Of a stretch of DNA of 64,000 nt, positions 8,292 through 16,353 are shown piece after piece. Position numbers and translations under genes: made by a program. The stretch covers positions 62,001-126,000 of the forward strand of contig DGVD01000018.1 in assembly GCA_002395835.1 (NCBI GenBank). Reading direction: 5' to 3'. Every line of letters begins with the position of its first letter. Position 1 is the first letter of the stretch. Below the pieces are notes generated by a model. The model searched no databases, was not told the DNA's origin, and saw nothing but the letters and a program-made list of their open reading frames with translations. This DNA comes from Bacteroidales bacterium UBA4293. Its GTDB lineage: Bacteria; Bacteroidota; Bacteroidia; Bacteroidales; Bacteroidaceae.

Positions 8292-9677
8292 TTATTGATT
8301 AATTACTTTACCCGTTTCATTTCTAAGAATCTTGTCCACAATCTCCACATTTACCCGTTGGTAGAAAAGATGTGTCTTTTCTTCTATGAAATGAGGAATT
8401 TCTTCTGCAACTGCAGGATTGGTGAGTTTAACCAGCAACTTTTCATCATCACCACTGCAATAGCAATCTGTATCATAATTGGAGCGAATCAGATTCTCCA
8501 CTTCATCCAATCCAATTCGCAAACCGAAAATCTTCAAGAAGCGCTTTAAACGCCCTATGATGTAATAGCATCCATCAGCATCCCGACGAGCCAAATCTCC
8601 AGTATGCATGATCCCATGGTTTTCATCTCCTTTCAGAAGATCCTCCTTAGAATAAGCATAACCTAAAGTCACATTCTCTCCACGATAGACCATCTCTCCG
8701 GAGTCTTCACCTTCAAAAGTCTCGACACCCTCATGGTTTATGATGGACAACTGGCCACCTGGCTCTGCTATTCCTATACTACATATTTTGGTAGCTGCAA
8801 GTTCTGCCGGAAGATAAGCCATTCTGGCTGTACACTCAGACTGGCCATAAGTAGCTATGAACTTCTTGCCCTTGTCTTTTGCATAGTCTACTAATGATTG
8901 CCACATTTCTTCAGTAAGCTTACCTCCTCCCTGAGTCACAATCTTCAAATCAGGAAGATCCATGCGGAAGAAACGCAGTTTGGAAAGTAATTCAAAACTA
9001 TATGGCACTCCAGTGAAACTGGTGGCATGTTGTTCCTTCAACATGCTCCAGAAGCCACGATCGAGCAATGACTTACCACAAAGCAAAACTGTAGCTCCTG
9101 CATACAGATGACTAGCAATAACGGACAACCCCATGGTATAATGCATAGGAAGAACCCCCATAGCTCTTTCTGAAGGAGTTATTTGGAAAAGATTCTTCAC
9201 ATTCTCAGCATTAGCTTCTATATTCCGATAACTATGACGAACCAATTTTGGACTGCCTGTGGAACCTGACGTAGGAAGCAGCAAAGACAAATCCTCAAAA
9301 AGTTCAGGAGTAGGATTACCTGTCTTAATTAAAGAATATCCGAATGCAGAATATAATGGCTCTTGACCAAATTCTGCAGTCCTAGATGTAGGCAACCACA
9401 GATATTCTGGCTGATAAGTGGTATACAGATTATCAAACAACGTCTTCTCTGTCTTGTTACTAAGAATCAAAGGCACCACATGGTTATTCAGAAACGAGGT
9501 ATATCCAATTAATGAACCTATACAGTTCTCTGCCAACAGAAAGACTAGGGTTCTGTAAGGCAGCACCTTCCTTAGTTCCTCTGCATAGGAACAAAGACTT
9601 CCATAGGTCAGTGATTCACCACTGTCATCTATTACCGCAATCCTTGAAGGATCCTTTTCGTCAAGTTGAAGAAACAT
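8292..9677 (-). CDS. acyl-AMP ligase / acyl-ACP synthetase-like (ANL superfamily)
   Basis: A 461-residue adenylate-forming enzyme. The P-loop TSGSTGSPK lies at residues 136-144. An ATYGQSE motif follows, then HTGDLARRD with the ribose-binding Asp, a GRLKRFLKIFG hinge, and a C-terminal GK lysine in ETGKVINQ. It would activate a carboxylic acid with ATP and load it on the adjacent ACP or on CoA. It is shorter than typical long-chain acyl-CoA synthetases and matches the compact ligases of secondary-metabolite and O-antigen clusters. Loading the ACP encoded 13 bases downstream is the likeliest role, by context. The acid activated is not predictable here. Confidence 0.85.
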   Translation of the reverse strand: MFLQLDEKDPSRIAVIDDSGESLTYGSLCSYAEELRKVLPYRTLVFLLAENCIGSLIGYTSFLNNHVVPLILSNKTEKTLFDNLYTTYQPEYLWLPTSRTAEFGQEPLYSAFGYSLIKTGNPTPELFEDLSLLLPTSGSTGSPKLVRHSYRNIEANAENVKNLFQITPSERAMGVLPMHYTMGLSVIASHLYAGATVLLCGKSLLDRGFWSMLKEQHATSFTGVPYSFELLSKLRFFRMDLPDLKIVTQGGGKLTEEMWQSLVDYAKDKGKKFIATYGQSECTARMAYLPAELAATKICSIGIAEPGGQLSIINHEGVETFEGEDSGEMVYRGENVTLGYAYSKEDLLKGDENHGIMHTGDLARRDADGCYYIIGRLKRFLKIFGLRIGLDEVENLIRSNYDTDCYCSGDDEKLLVKLTNPAVAEEIPHFIEEKTHLFYQRVNVEIVDKILRNETGKVINQ

Positions 9678-9686
9678 AATCTGCTA

Positions 9687-10421
9687 TTATATAATTGCGG
9701 CACCATCTATTCCAATGACCTGCCCCGTAATATAGGAAGATGAGTCGGAAGCCAAGAACAGACACAATTGAGCCACTTCTTCCGGTTCAGCTAAACGACC
9801 GAACGGAATATCATTGATCTTTTGGGCGAACTTTTCTTCCAGCACTGCCTTGAAACGCTCAGAGCCCACCATACCTGGAGCTATGGCATTGACACGAATC
9901 TTATATTCTGCCAGTTCCTTAGCTGCTGATTTGGTTACTGAAATAACAGCACCCTTAGTTGCCGAATATGAAAGCTGTCCTTTCGCTCCCTTGAGACCTA
10001 CCATGCTGGCCATATTGATGATGGACCCATACTGCTGACGCATCATGATGCGAGAGACCAACTGAGTCATGTATGTCAGTGCAATGACATTGACCTCGAA
10101 CATTTTACGAAAACGGTCAAAGTCTATCATATGCATTAACTCATAAGATATAAGACCAGCGATATTAGCTAATATGTCAATGTGACCATGCTCCTTTTTA
10201 ATTGCAACAATCTGCTGCTTTACAGCTGCGAAGTCACAGATATCCATCTCTATTGGATATATTTTACCAGTTTCATACTCTGCAAGGGAAATCCACTCCA
10301 AGCCCTTAATATCCAAGGCATAAACTATAGCACCTTCCTTTGCATACAAATCAGCTGTAGAACGGCCTATCCCGGCACCTGCACCGGTGACTATTGCTAT
10401 CTTGTCTTTCAGTAAATTCAT
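9687..10421 (-). CDS. short-chain dehydrogenase/reductase, FabG-like (SDR 1 of cassette)
   Basis: A 244-residue classical SDR. The cofactor loop TGAGAGIG is at residues 12-19; the catalytic Ser139, Tyr152 and Lys156 (SYSATK) are all present; the C-terminus SSYITGQVIGIDG is the usual FabG tail. Most likely it reduces a 3-ketoacyl thioester to a 3-hydroxyacyl thioester made by the neighbouring KAS III; sugar oxidation or reduction is the alternative. It is 9 bases upstream of the AMP-ligase and 3 bases downstream of a second SDR. Two ketoreductases with no dehydratase or enoyl reductase suggest that hydroxyl groups are kept in the product (inference). Confidence 0.85.
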   Translation of the reverse strand: MNLLKDKIAIVTGAGAGIGRSTADLYAKEGAIVYALDIKGLEWISLAEYETGKIYPIEMDICDFAAVKQQIVAIKKEHGHIDILANIAGLISYELMHMIDFDRFRKMFEVNVIALTYMTQLVSRIMMRQQYGSIINMASMVGLKGAKGQLSYSATKGAVISVTKSAAKELAEYKIRVNAIAPGMVGSERFKAVLEEKFAQKINDIPFGRLAEPEEVAQLCLFLASDSSSYITGQVIGIDGAAII

Positions 10422-10424
10422 ATC

Positions 10425-11177
10425 TTAAACTGTTACACCTCCATCGATTACCAATGCATGGCCTGTTACCCATGAAGAAGCTTCAGACAGAAGATAAATA
10501 ATACCATAAGCGATATCTTCAGGTTCGCCAAATCTCTTCAATGGATAATTCTGCATATCAGCATCCAGCTGCTCTGGGGAAATTGCAAGATCTTCTATCA
10601 AATGTGTCTTAACCATACCCGGATTAACACTATTCACACGAATTTTCTTTGGAGCCAGTTCCTTGGCACAAGTCTTCATCATGGAATGAATAGCAGCTTT
10701 AGATGCTCCATAAACACCATTTCCTAGACTGAAGCGTTCTATTCCCCCAATAGAAGAGACAAAAACGACAGAAGATTGTTTAACTAAAAGCTTCTTTTTT
10801 ACCAACAACCTTAGCAATTCCATCTGAGAGAAGAAATTGACACGGAATACCTCTTCAAATTTTTCTTCAGTACAAAAAGGGAAAGGAGCAGTCATTGATT
10901 TGCCTGCGCAAAAAACGGCACCATTTATTTCTCTAACTAGGGAGATCAAATTCTCTAACTGGGCATTTTTTGTCAGGTCTGCAATCAAGGCTTCATGCCC
11001 CTCTCCTTCTAACTGAGAAAAAGTTTCCTGCAAACGTTCTTCATTCCTGCCCGTAATAATAACTTGAGCTCCAAGTCTGGAACACTCTATGGCTGTTCTT
11101 TGCCCAATTCCAGAAGATGCACCAGTGACAAGAATTCTCTTGCCGACTAAGGAAAATGGATTGTAATTTGCGCTCAT
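10425..11177 (-). CDS. short-chain dehydrogenase/reductase, FabG-like (SDR 2 of cassette)
   Basis: A 250-residue classical SDR with TGASSGIG at residues 18-25, a TGRNE segment suggesting NADP(H) preference, catalytic Ser142, Tyr156 and Lys160 (YGASK), and the WVTGHALVIDGG tail. It is only moderately similar to the SDR that follows, so the pair is not a recent duplication and each may reduce a different keto group. Spacing is 7 bases after the ACP and 3 bases before SDR 1, in a tight operon. Confidence 0.85.
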   Translation of the reverse strand: MSANYNPFSLVGKRILVTGASSGIGQRTAIECSRLGAQVIITGRNEERLQETFSQLEGEGHEALIADLTKNAQLENLISLVREINGAVFCAGKSMTAPFPFCTEEKFEEVFRVNFFSQMELLRLLVKKKLLVKQSSVVFVSSIGGIERFSLGNGVYGASKAAIHSMMKTCAKELAPKKIRVNSVNPGMVKTHLIEDLAISPEQLDADMQNYPLKRFGEPEDIAYGIIYLLSEASSWVTGHALVIDGGVTV

Positions 11178-11184
11178 TAAAGAT

Positions 11185-11421
11185 TTATTTTTCTTGCTTT
11201 GATTTTACTGTGTTGAATAAATCTTCTATGGTAGATGCGTTTCTAATATCCTCACCTTTTAAAAGGACATCATATTCCTCATCAATCATAGCAATTACCG
11301 AGAGAGCAATCAATGAAGTCCATTCTTCCAACTCCTTAAAAACTGTTGTAGGAGTTAAAGATGCCACTTCGATGTCATCAAACTGATCTGCAAAATTCTC
11401 AATAAATTCATTAATTTCCAT
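11185..11421 (-). CDS. acyl carrier protein (second of three)
   Basis: A 78-residue carrier protein. The prosthetic-group serine is Ser36 in EEWTSLIAL; the residue before it is Thr instead of the usual Asp, as in some specialised ACPs. I chose the ATG at 11421 (MEINEFIEN). A longer reading to 11490 would overlap the GNAT gene and add a basic stretch unlike an ACP. It is a close paralogue of the ACP at 20123-20356: both share the DQF/NQFDD region, FKELEEWTSLIA and the TIEDLF end. That pairing links the two transcription units of the locus. Confidence 0.88.
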   Translation of the reverse strand: MEINEFIENFADQFDDIEVASLTPTTVFKELEEWTSLIALSVIAMIDEEYDVLLKGEDIRNASTIEDLFNTVKSKQEK

Positions 11422-11431
11422 AACTATATAT

Positions 11432-11992
11432 TTATAAATAACTTTCTTTTGATAAAAAAGCCTTGATTCGCCTGGACTTCTTAGTTGCATCCTCGGCTGT
11501 CAAGGTATATTCTTGATTATAAACATTTTCCTGATTGGGAGATAATTTGAAACCCTTCTGCTTATTGTACAAGATGGCTTGTTTATTATCTTTGAGTACA
11601 TGAATAACCTCTCTCTTTAGCTTCAAGACGTCCCATACAAAATCGCCCATACAGAATGAAGCCCTTGTAGGCACATCAGTCCCTAGATAATCATCATCCC
11701 ATATAAATATCCCAGGTTCCCCCTCCCCCTTTTCAAAATCCACATCACGGATATTTATACAACCGATTTCTTTACCTTGATACTCTATGATATAATAAAA
11801 GTCCTTACCACTGGTGCTTATTTTTTGGAACCATTTTTCTTGCATTTCTGGAGTTATTTCTTCCCTGTACTCCATCCGTTTCTGAATCTTAGGATGATTC
11901 CTCCACGTTCTAAGCAACTCTATCTTGTCATGGGTAAGCAGATGCAAGGTTACCCCATACTTGGAGAGAGTCTGATATTCACTCAGTTCCAT
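11432..11992 (-). CDS. GNAT N-acyltransferase (PseH/RimJ-like)
   Basis: A protein of about 186 residues with a GNAT fold. Early in the protein is LRTWRNHPKIQKRM, a pattern shared by RimJ/RimL and PseH-type sugar acetyltransferases. Next is KEIGCINIRDVD (core strands) and then a C-terminal DNKQAILYNKQKGF, where N-x4-Y-x-K-x-GF closes the acyl-CoA site. I chose the ATG at 11992 (MELSEY, preceded by AGGTGA), which overlaps the GT2 stop by 14 bases. It probably acylates the amino group of the sugar made by the transaminase two genes upstream. The donor could be acetyl-CoA or the acyl-ACP made by this cassette. Confidence 0.78.
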   Translation of the reverse strand: MELSEYQTLSKYGVTLHLLTHDKIELLRTWRNHPKIQKRMEYREEITPEMQEKWFQKISTSGKDFYYIIEYQGKEIGCINIRDVDFEKGEGEPGIFIWDDDYLGTDVPTRASFCMGDFVWDVLKLKREVIHVLKDNKQAILYNKQKGFKLSPNQENVYNQEYTLTAEDATKKSRRIKAFLSKESYL

Positions 11993-12920
11993 TTTCACCT
12001 TCAAAATTAAGTTCTTCTCCAATAATGAATATAGGACGACCTTTCACACGGTCGAAGATTTTACTGATGTAAAGTCCTACCACACCGATGACGGACATCA
12101 GAAGACCACCAATCAACCAAACGGAAATGATAAGAGTAGTAAAACCACTGACCTGAATATAGCCCAACAAATAACTAACTAAATAGAATAGAGCTATAAT
12201 CATGGACAATATAACAACCATAAATCCCAAACGCAATACCAAAAGCAATGGCTTATTAGAGAAATTGATGATAGTATTCTCTGCCAACCTGATAAGTTTA
12301 AAGAAATTATATCCAGATGTTCCTTCAGCCCTTTGAGCATGTTTGACAGGAAGATAACCTTGTTTGAAACCTACCCAACGCACCATGGACGGGAAATTAC
12401 GAATAGCATCACCCATAGATAGAACAGCCTGTATAACTTTCCGGTTATATATACCGAAGTTTGCCACGGATTTGTCGGTCTTAGTTCCCGTTAACACACC
12501 CAACATATAATGGAATGAAGCTGATGACAATTTCTTAAAGAAGGTATCCTGGCGAACCGTACGCTGAGCAAATACAGTATCATATCCCTCTTGAGCCTTA
12601 AAATAAAGATTGGGAATCTCTTCGGGAACATCTTGCAAATCGCAGTCCATGACAACGACCCATTCTCCTCTCGTTTTAGAGAGACCAGCCGTAATGGCAT
12701 AATGCTGACCAAAATTTCGAGAAAGGTTCAACCCCTTCACTTTTTTATCAACAGCACATATCTCCTGCATCTTTCTCCAAGAATCATCAGGGGAGCAGTC
12801 ATTGACTAGAATAATTTCATAATCATCAGTAAATGAGTTTACAGCTGCCTCTATTCGAGAGACTAGCTCTTCCATCATTTTCTCACCCTTATAAATGGGA
12901 GAAACTACCGAAAGTAGCAT
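11979..12920 (-). CDS. polyprenyl-phosphate glycosyltransferase, GT2 (DPM1/ArnC/GtrB type)
   Basis: A 313-residue GT2 enzyme. The GT-A domain has VVSPIYKGE, VNDCSPDDS and the metal-binding DCDLQD near residues 97-102, then the LSRNFGQHYA segment typical of dolichol/undecaprenyl-phosphate sugar transferases. Two C-terminal transmembrane helices follow (about 229-255 and 263-289). This family makes undecaprenyl-phosphate-linked sugars, used by GT-C enzymes outside the membrane, as with ArnC or GtrB. It lies 6 bases after an amino-sugar transaminase, an arrangement like ArnB-ArnC, suggesting an Und-P-amino sugar (inference). Confidence 0.88.
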   Translation of the reverse strand: MLLSVVSPIYKGEKMMEELVSRIEAAVNSFTDDYEIILVNDCSPDDSWRKMQEICAVDKKVKGLNLSRNFGQHYAITAGLSKTRGEWVVVMDCDLQDVPEEIPNLYFKAQEGYDTVFAQRTVRQDTFFKKLSSASFHYMLGVLTGTKTDKSVANFGIYNRKVIQAVLSMGDAIRNFPSMVRWVGFKQGYLPVKHAQRAEGTSGYNFFKLIRLAENTIINFSNKPLLLVLRLGFMVVILSMIIALFYLVSYLLGYIQVSGFTTLIISVWLIGGLLMSVIGVVGLYISKIFDRVKGRPIFIIGEELNFEGENGTE

Positions 12921-12926
12921 AATATC

Positions 12927-14066
12927 CTATTTTATATAATAATTACTTATAAGATTGACAATATAGTCAACCTGTTCGGCCTTCAATTCATAAAACATGG
13001 GCAGTCTCACCAGGCAATCAGCATATCTGTCACAATTTGGAAGACTAGGAATCTCTGAATAATGAGTGGTATAATACTCACTTTGATGTAGACTGAGGTA
13101 ATGGAAGACACTCAAGACATCATGCTCTTTTAAGTATTTAATTAGACCACTACGTTCCTCCAGATTCTTGCAAACCAAATAAAACATGTGAGCATTATTT
13201 GTGGCATATGAAGGAATATCAGGTAATCTGAAATATCCTTTGGCAGCTAAAGATTCTAACCCTGCATAATACTGTCTCCACAGATTTTTACGCTTATTCT
13301 GAATATCGTCCAAACTCTCTAACTGAGCCCATAAAAAAGCACTGATTACCTCTGAAGGAAGGAAGGAAGATCCAGTATCGCACCAACCGTATTTGTTTAC
13401 CTCTCCACGGAAGAACTCACTTCTGTTAGTTCCTTTTTCCCAAATAATTTCAGAACGACGTATGAAACGTTCATCATTGATTCCTAAAAGGCCACCCTCA
13501 CCCGAAATAATGTTCTTAGTTTCATGGAATGAGAAGGCTGAAAGATGCCCTATCGTACCCAATGGTCTACCTTTATAATAGCTGTCAATAGCCTGCGCCG
13601 CATCTTCTACAACGATTAAGTTATGCTTGTTGGCTATTTCCATTATTTTGTCCATGTCACAAGCTACACCGGCATAATGTACTGGCACTATTACTTTTGT
13701 CTTAGGAGTTATGAGTGATTCCAGTTTCTCTGCATCTATATTTGGATTACGGTCCATGGAATCAGCAAATATAATCTTGCAGCCTTGTCTAACAAAAGCC
13801 AATGCAGAAGAAACAAAAGTATAAGATGGAACTATCACCTCATCACCAGGGCCAACATCACACAAAATAGCACACATCTCCAATGCATCGGTACATGAAG
13901 TGGTTAACAATGTCTTTTTAAATCCATACTTTTGCTCAAAGAACTTCTGACACTTTTGTGTGAATACACCATTTCCTGACAATTTACCAGTGTAAACTGC
14001 CTGATACATATAATGTGCCTCTTTTCCCGTTAAATAGGGTTTATTAAAAGGTATTTTGAAAGCCAT
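12927..14066 (-). CDS. dTDP-4-keto-6-deoxy-sugar 4-transaminase, WecE/RffA-like (DegT family)
   Basis: A 379-residue PLP enzyme. The cofactor lysine is Lys184 in SFHETKN, with Asp155 and Gln158 in VEDAAQA and the substrate loop TTSCTDALEM at 55-64. The start IPFNKPYLTG, the PVHYAGVACDMD segment and EKGTNRSEFFRG all match WecE/RffA, which makes dTDP-Fuc4N from dTDP-4-keto-6-deoxy-glucose. It resembles PseC (the transaminase of the pseudaminate path) much less, although a pseB-like dehydratase lies in the same operon. No rmlA/rmlB genes are in the window, so the dTDP substrate would have to be made elsewhere. Confidence 0.88.
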   Translation of the reverse strand: MAFKIPFNKPYLTGKEAHYMYQAVYTGKLSGNGVFTQKCQKFFEQKYGFKKTLLTTSCTDALEMCAILCDVGPGDEVIVPSYTFVSSALAFVRQGCKIIFADSMDRNPNIDAEKLESLITPKTKVIVPVHYAGVACDMDKIMEIANKHNLIVVEDAAQAIDSYYKGRPLGTIGHLSAFSFHETKNIISGEGGLLGINDERFIRRSEIIWEKGTNRSEFFRGEVNKYGWCDTGSSFLPSEVISAFLWAQLESLDDIQNKRKNLWRQYYAGLESLAAKGYFRLPDIPSYATNNAHMFYLVCKNLEERSGLIKYLKEHDVLSVFHYLSLHQSEYYTTHYSEIPSLPNCDRYADCLVRLPMFYELKAEQVDYIVNLISNYYIK

Positions 14067-14097
14067 ACTTATACTATTTAATTAAAACTTAATAAAA

Positions 14098-14724
14098 TCA
14101 GCCTATATAATTGGAACTTGCATAACAATCTCTTAAAGCAAGATGACGATGGATGCTAAATCCATTCTTGTTCACCCCATCTATGTCATGGTATTTTCCT
14201 ACGTAGACTCTATCCCCATTATGGTCTCTATCATTACACCAAACAAAATCATGATACCATAAATATTCTTTGTAGGCTAAATAATATGCAAAGAAAGTAT
14301 AAACACATAATACTGCAGGAGGAAAATTCAAACCTTTATTTTCCAAGTCGTTTGGCATAACAGCTCTAGAGTCCTCAAAAACGTCCTTCTTTACTAAATA
14401 CCACTTATTCTGTAGGGTTATGTTCATGAAATCTTCCTTTAGATACCAGTCCTGATTATAAAAACAGGGTTCTGAAACTTCTGGATCTATGCCAAAAATC
14501 TCTCTCAAGAAGAGCAAATTAATACTTTTACCCTCTAAATGATCTATACCCCAAATAAGGATATAATTATCCGCTGCGGCTTTATATAATACATCATCGT
14601 CGTATTGAACCTGTGGTTCACTAATCAACGATGAATCAAATCCTAATTTTTCCAAGAAAGGTTTTAGCTCTTCCTTTCCTAAAAAATTTTTTCCGAATAA
14701 TTCTTTTATTGCAACTCTTTCCAT
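14098..14724 (-). CDS. uncharacterised 208-residue protein of the polysaccharide locus
   Basis: I do not recognise this family. The protein is soluble, without signal peptide or membrane helix, and rich in Tyr, Trp and Phe. The C-terminal half has YYLAYKEYLWYHDFVWC and then DRDHNGDRVYVGKYHDIDG, an Asp/Asn-rich loop reminiscent of a metal-binding turn. Its start overlaps the YdcF-family gene by 19 bases, so the two are translated together. It lies between the transaminase and the neuB-like gene, where sugar-nucleotide enzymes are expected. It is therefore a candidate for a missing step in the pathway, but no catalytic motif supports a specific reaction. Confidence 0.75.
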   Translation of the reverse strand: MERVAIKELFGKNFLGKEELKPFLEKLGFDSSLISEPQVQYDDDVLYKAAADNYILIWGIDHLEGKSINLLFLREIFGIDPEVSEPCFYNQDWYLKEDFMNITLQNKWYLVKKDVFEDSRAVMPNDLENKGLNFPPAVLCVYTFFAYYLAYKEYLWYHDFVWCNDRDHNGDRVYVGKYHDIDGVNKNGFSIHRHLALRDCYASSNYIG

Positions 14725-15287
14725 TTCTGATATTCAATCGCTTCTGCAAAAGTAGCCAAATCACCTTTTGCTGTATAATTTTCTATTCTTACGAACTCAG
14801 CCTCTAAACATTTCACCCTGCTCCCCCAAGGATTATCTGTAAACCATTTCAAGTTCCGAGCAGGAGAATTATAAATAACAAGATCTGAATTTCTGTCCTT
14901 AGCTGTTTTCAAAAAAGTAAGAAAAGCTCTATATTGATGATAATGGGAACCAACTAATATAATTTTTTTCCAACCATTTTGCTCACATAAGTTTAAGACT
15001 TCCTCTGATTGCTGTTTAGTTTGTAAGGACTTCAACTCTAAAATTACATCATCCTGTGGGACACCCTCTGCTAAGATTAGCGGTAATACTTGTTCTACCG
15101 GATAGCTTCCATAATCAGGCTGATTAATTCCACCAGAAAACACTATTTTAGGTGCAAATCCCTCTTTATAAAGTCTCACAGCCTCAGCATAACGATTCAG
15201 TCCATCACCTTCAAGAAGTATGATGGCATCTGAAGGATGGATTGAATCATTATCAACTAAAGCTATAAAAAGTTCTTTTTCAGTCAT
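14706..15287 (-). CDS. YdcF/SanA (DUF218) family protein
   Basis: A 193-residue protein of the DUF218 family. The N-terminal AIILLEGDGLNRYAEAVRLYKEG, the FSGGINQPDYG segment and the central LVGSHYHQYRAFLTF (His plus Arg) match the conserved core, which binds a nucleotide-like ligand. Classical members (SanA, ElyC) have an N-terminal membrane anchor; this one lacks it and should be cytoplasmic. The family has no settled reaction, though links to polyprenyl lipids and envelope sugar metabolism are known. It lies 3 bases after neuB and overlaps the unknown gene at 14098 by 19 bases. Confidence 0.82.
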   Translation of the reverse strand: MTEKELFIALVDNDSIHPSDAIILLEGDGLNRYAEAVRLYKEGFAPKIVFSGGINQPDYGSYPVEQVLPLILAEGVPQDDVILELKSLQTKQQSEEVLNLCEQNGWKKIILVGSHYHQYRAFLTFLKTAKDRNSDLVIYNSPARNLKWFTDNPWGSRVKCLEAEFVRIENYTAKGDLATFAEAIEYQKWKELQ

Positions 15288-15290
15288 AAA

Positions 15291-16352
15291 TTAAAGGTCC
15301 TCCCAGAACAATGGGTCACCAGCAGGAATATCTTTATTAACCTTCTTTCCTATAATGGTCTGCTTGAACTTTGGTTGTATACCTAAAGCCGGACGGAGAA
15401 CTGTGATATCATCCTCTGTCAGCACTTGACCAGCTTTCAAAGGATTCTTGGCATAAAGGCATCTGCGCTGAACAAATACAGTCTCACCTTCTTCTGCAAC
15501 AACTTCCTTTACGGTACTTCCCATAGCACGTTCCACTTCACGTATAGAGTCTACCATGAACTTGAACTCATCAGGTTCCATAGAATGAGGATGATCTGGT
15601 CCCTTATCTTTCTTATTCAGGGTAAAATGCTTTTCTATAACACGACCACCTAGAACGACAGATGCCAAAGCTACAACATGACCAGGAGAATGATCTGAAT
15701 AGCCTGTTAACACGTCAAATGCAGACTGATAAGTCTTTAGTACATTTACGTTTGCGCTATCAAGTTTTGATGGATAATTAGTGATACACTGCATAAGAAC
15801 CAGGTCTTTATTTCCAGTCTTTTGAATGGTTCTGACAGCCTCATCTATTTCAGACATGGTAGCATCACCTGTAGCAAGCATAACAGGAATACCTTTCCTG
15901 GCGATATAATCTAGCTGCTCCAGCCAAGTAATTTCACCTGAACCGATCTTTATGAAAGGAACATTTAAATCCACACAAAGATCCACAGCTTCTTTGAAGT
16001 AAGGAGATGTAGAAAAATCTATGCCCACCTGAGCACAATAGTCAGAAATTTCCTTGTGCCATGATACTGGGAATTCAGCATCTTTAAAGACTTCACTAAC
16101 AGTTCTACCCCAGGACCCATGTACGCCTTTAAGGACCATCTTTGAGAATCCACCCTCTGAAACGATTCTTGGAGTGTCGAAAGTCTGAAATTTTGCACAA
16201 TCTGCTCCTGCTGCCTTAGCGGCATCAATTAATTTCTTTGCCTTTTCAATGGAGCCATCAAAATTGGCACCAATTTCGGCGATGAAATAAGTAGGATGAT
16301 TTTGACCTATCCACTTATTACCAATTTTAATTTCTTTATTAAAAAATCCCAT
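15291..16352 (-). CDS. neuB: nonulosonic acid synthase (NeuB/PseI/LegI family)
   Basis: A 353-residue enzyme with the NeuB TIM barrel (about 20-275) and a C-terminal SAF antifreeze-like domain (about 285-353). Markers are FIAEIGANFDGS, AGADCAKFQTF, IKIGSGEI, LTGYSDHSPGH and VIEKHFTLNKKDKGPDHPHS. It condenses phosphoenolpyruvate with a 6-carbon amino sugar to make a 9-carbon acid (sialic, legionaminic or pseudaminic). The DKGPDHPHS segment looks more like NeuB/LegI than Campylobacter PseI, whereas the partner cytidylyltransferase looks PseF-like, so the exact product is unclear. Confidence 0.88.
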   Translation of the reverse strand: MGFFNKEIKIGNKWIGQNHPTYFIAEIGANFDGSIEKAKKLIDAAKAAGADCAKFQTFDTPRIVSEGGFSKMVLKGVHGSWGRTVSEVFKDAEFPVSWHKEISDYCAQVGIDFSTSPYFKEAVDLCVDLNVPFIKIGSGEITWLEQLDYIARKGIPVMLATGDATMSEIDEAVRTIQKTGNKDLVLMQCITNYPSKLDSANVNVLKTYQSAFDVLTGYSDHSPGHVVALASVVLGGRVIEKHFTLNKKDKGPDHPHSMEPDEFKFMVDSIREVERAMGSTVKEVVAEEGETVFVQRRCLYAKNPLKAGQVLTEDDITVLRPALGIQPKFKQTIIGKKVNKDIPAGDPLFWEDL

Positions 16353-16353
16353 A

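Noticed and set aside
8196..8549. Plus-strand frame across the ACP and ligase junction
   Set aside because: Antisense to two solid genes and without any motif.
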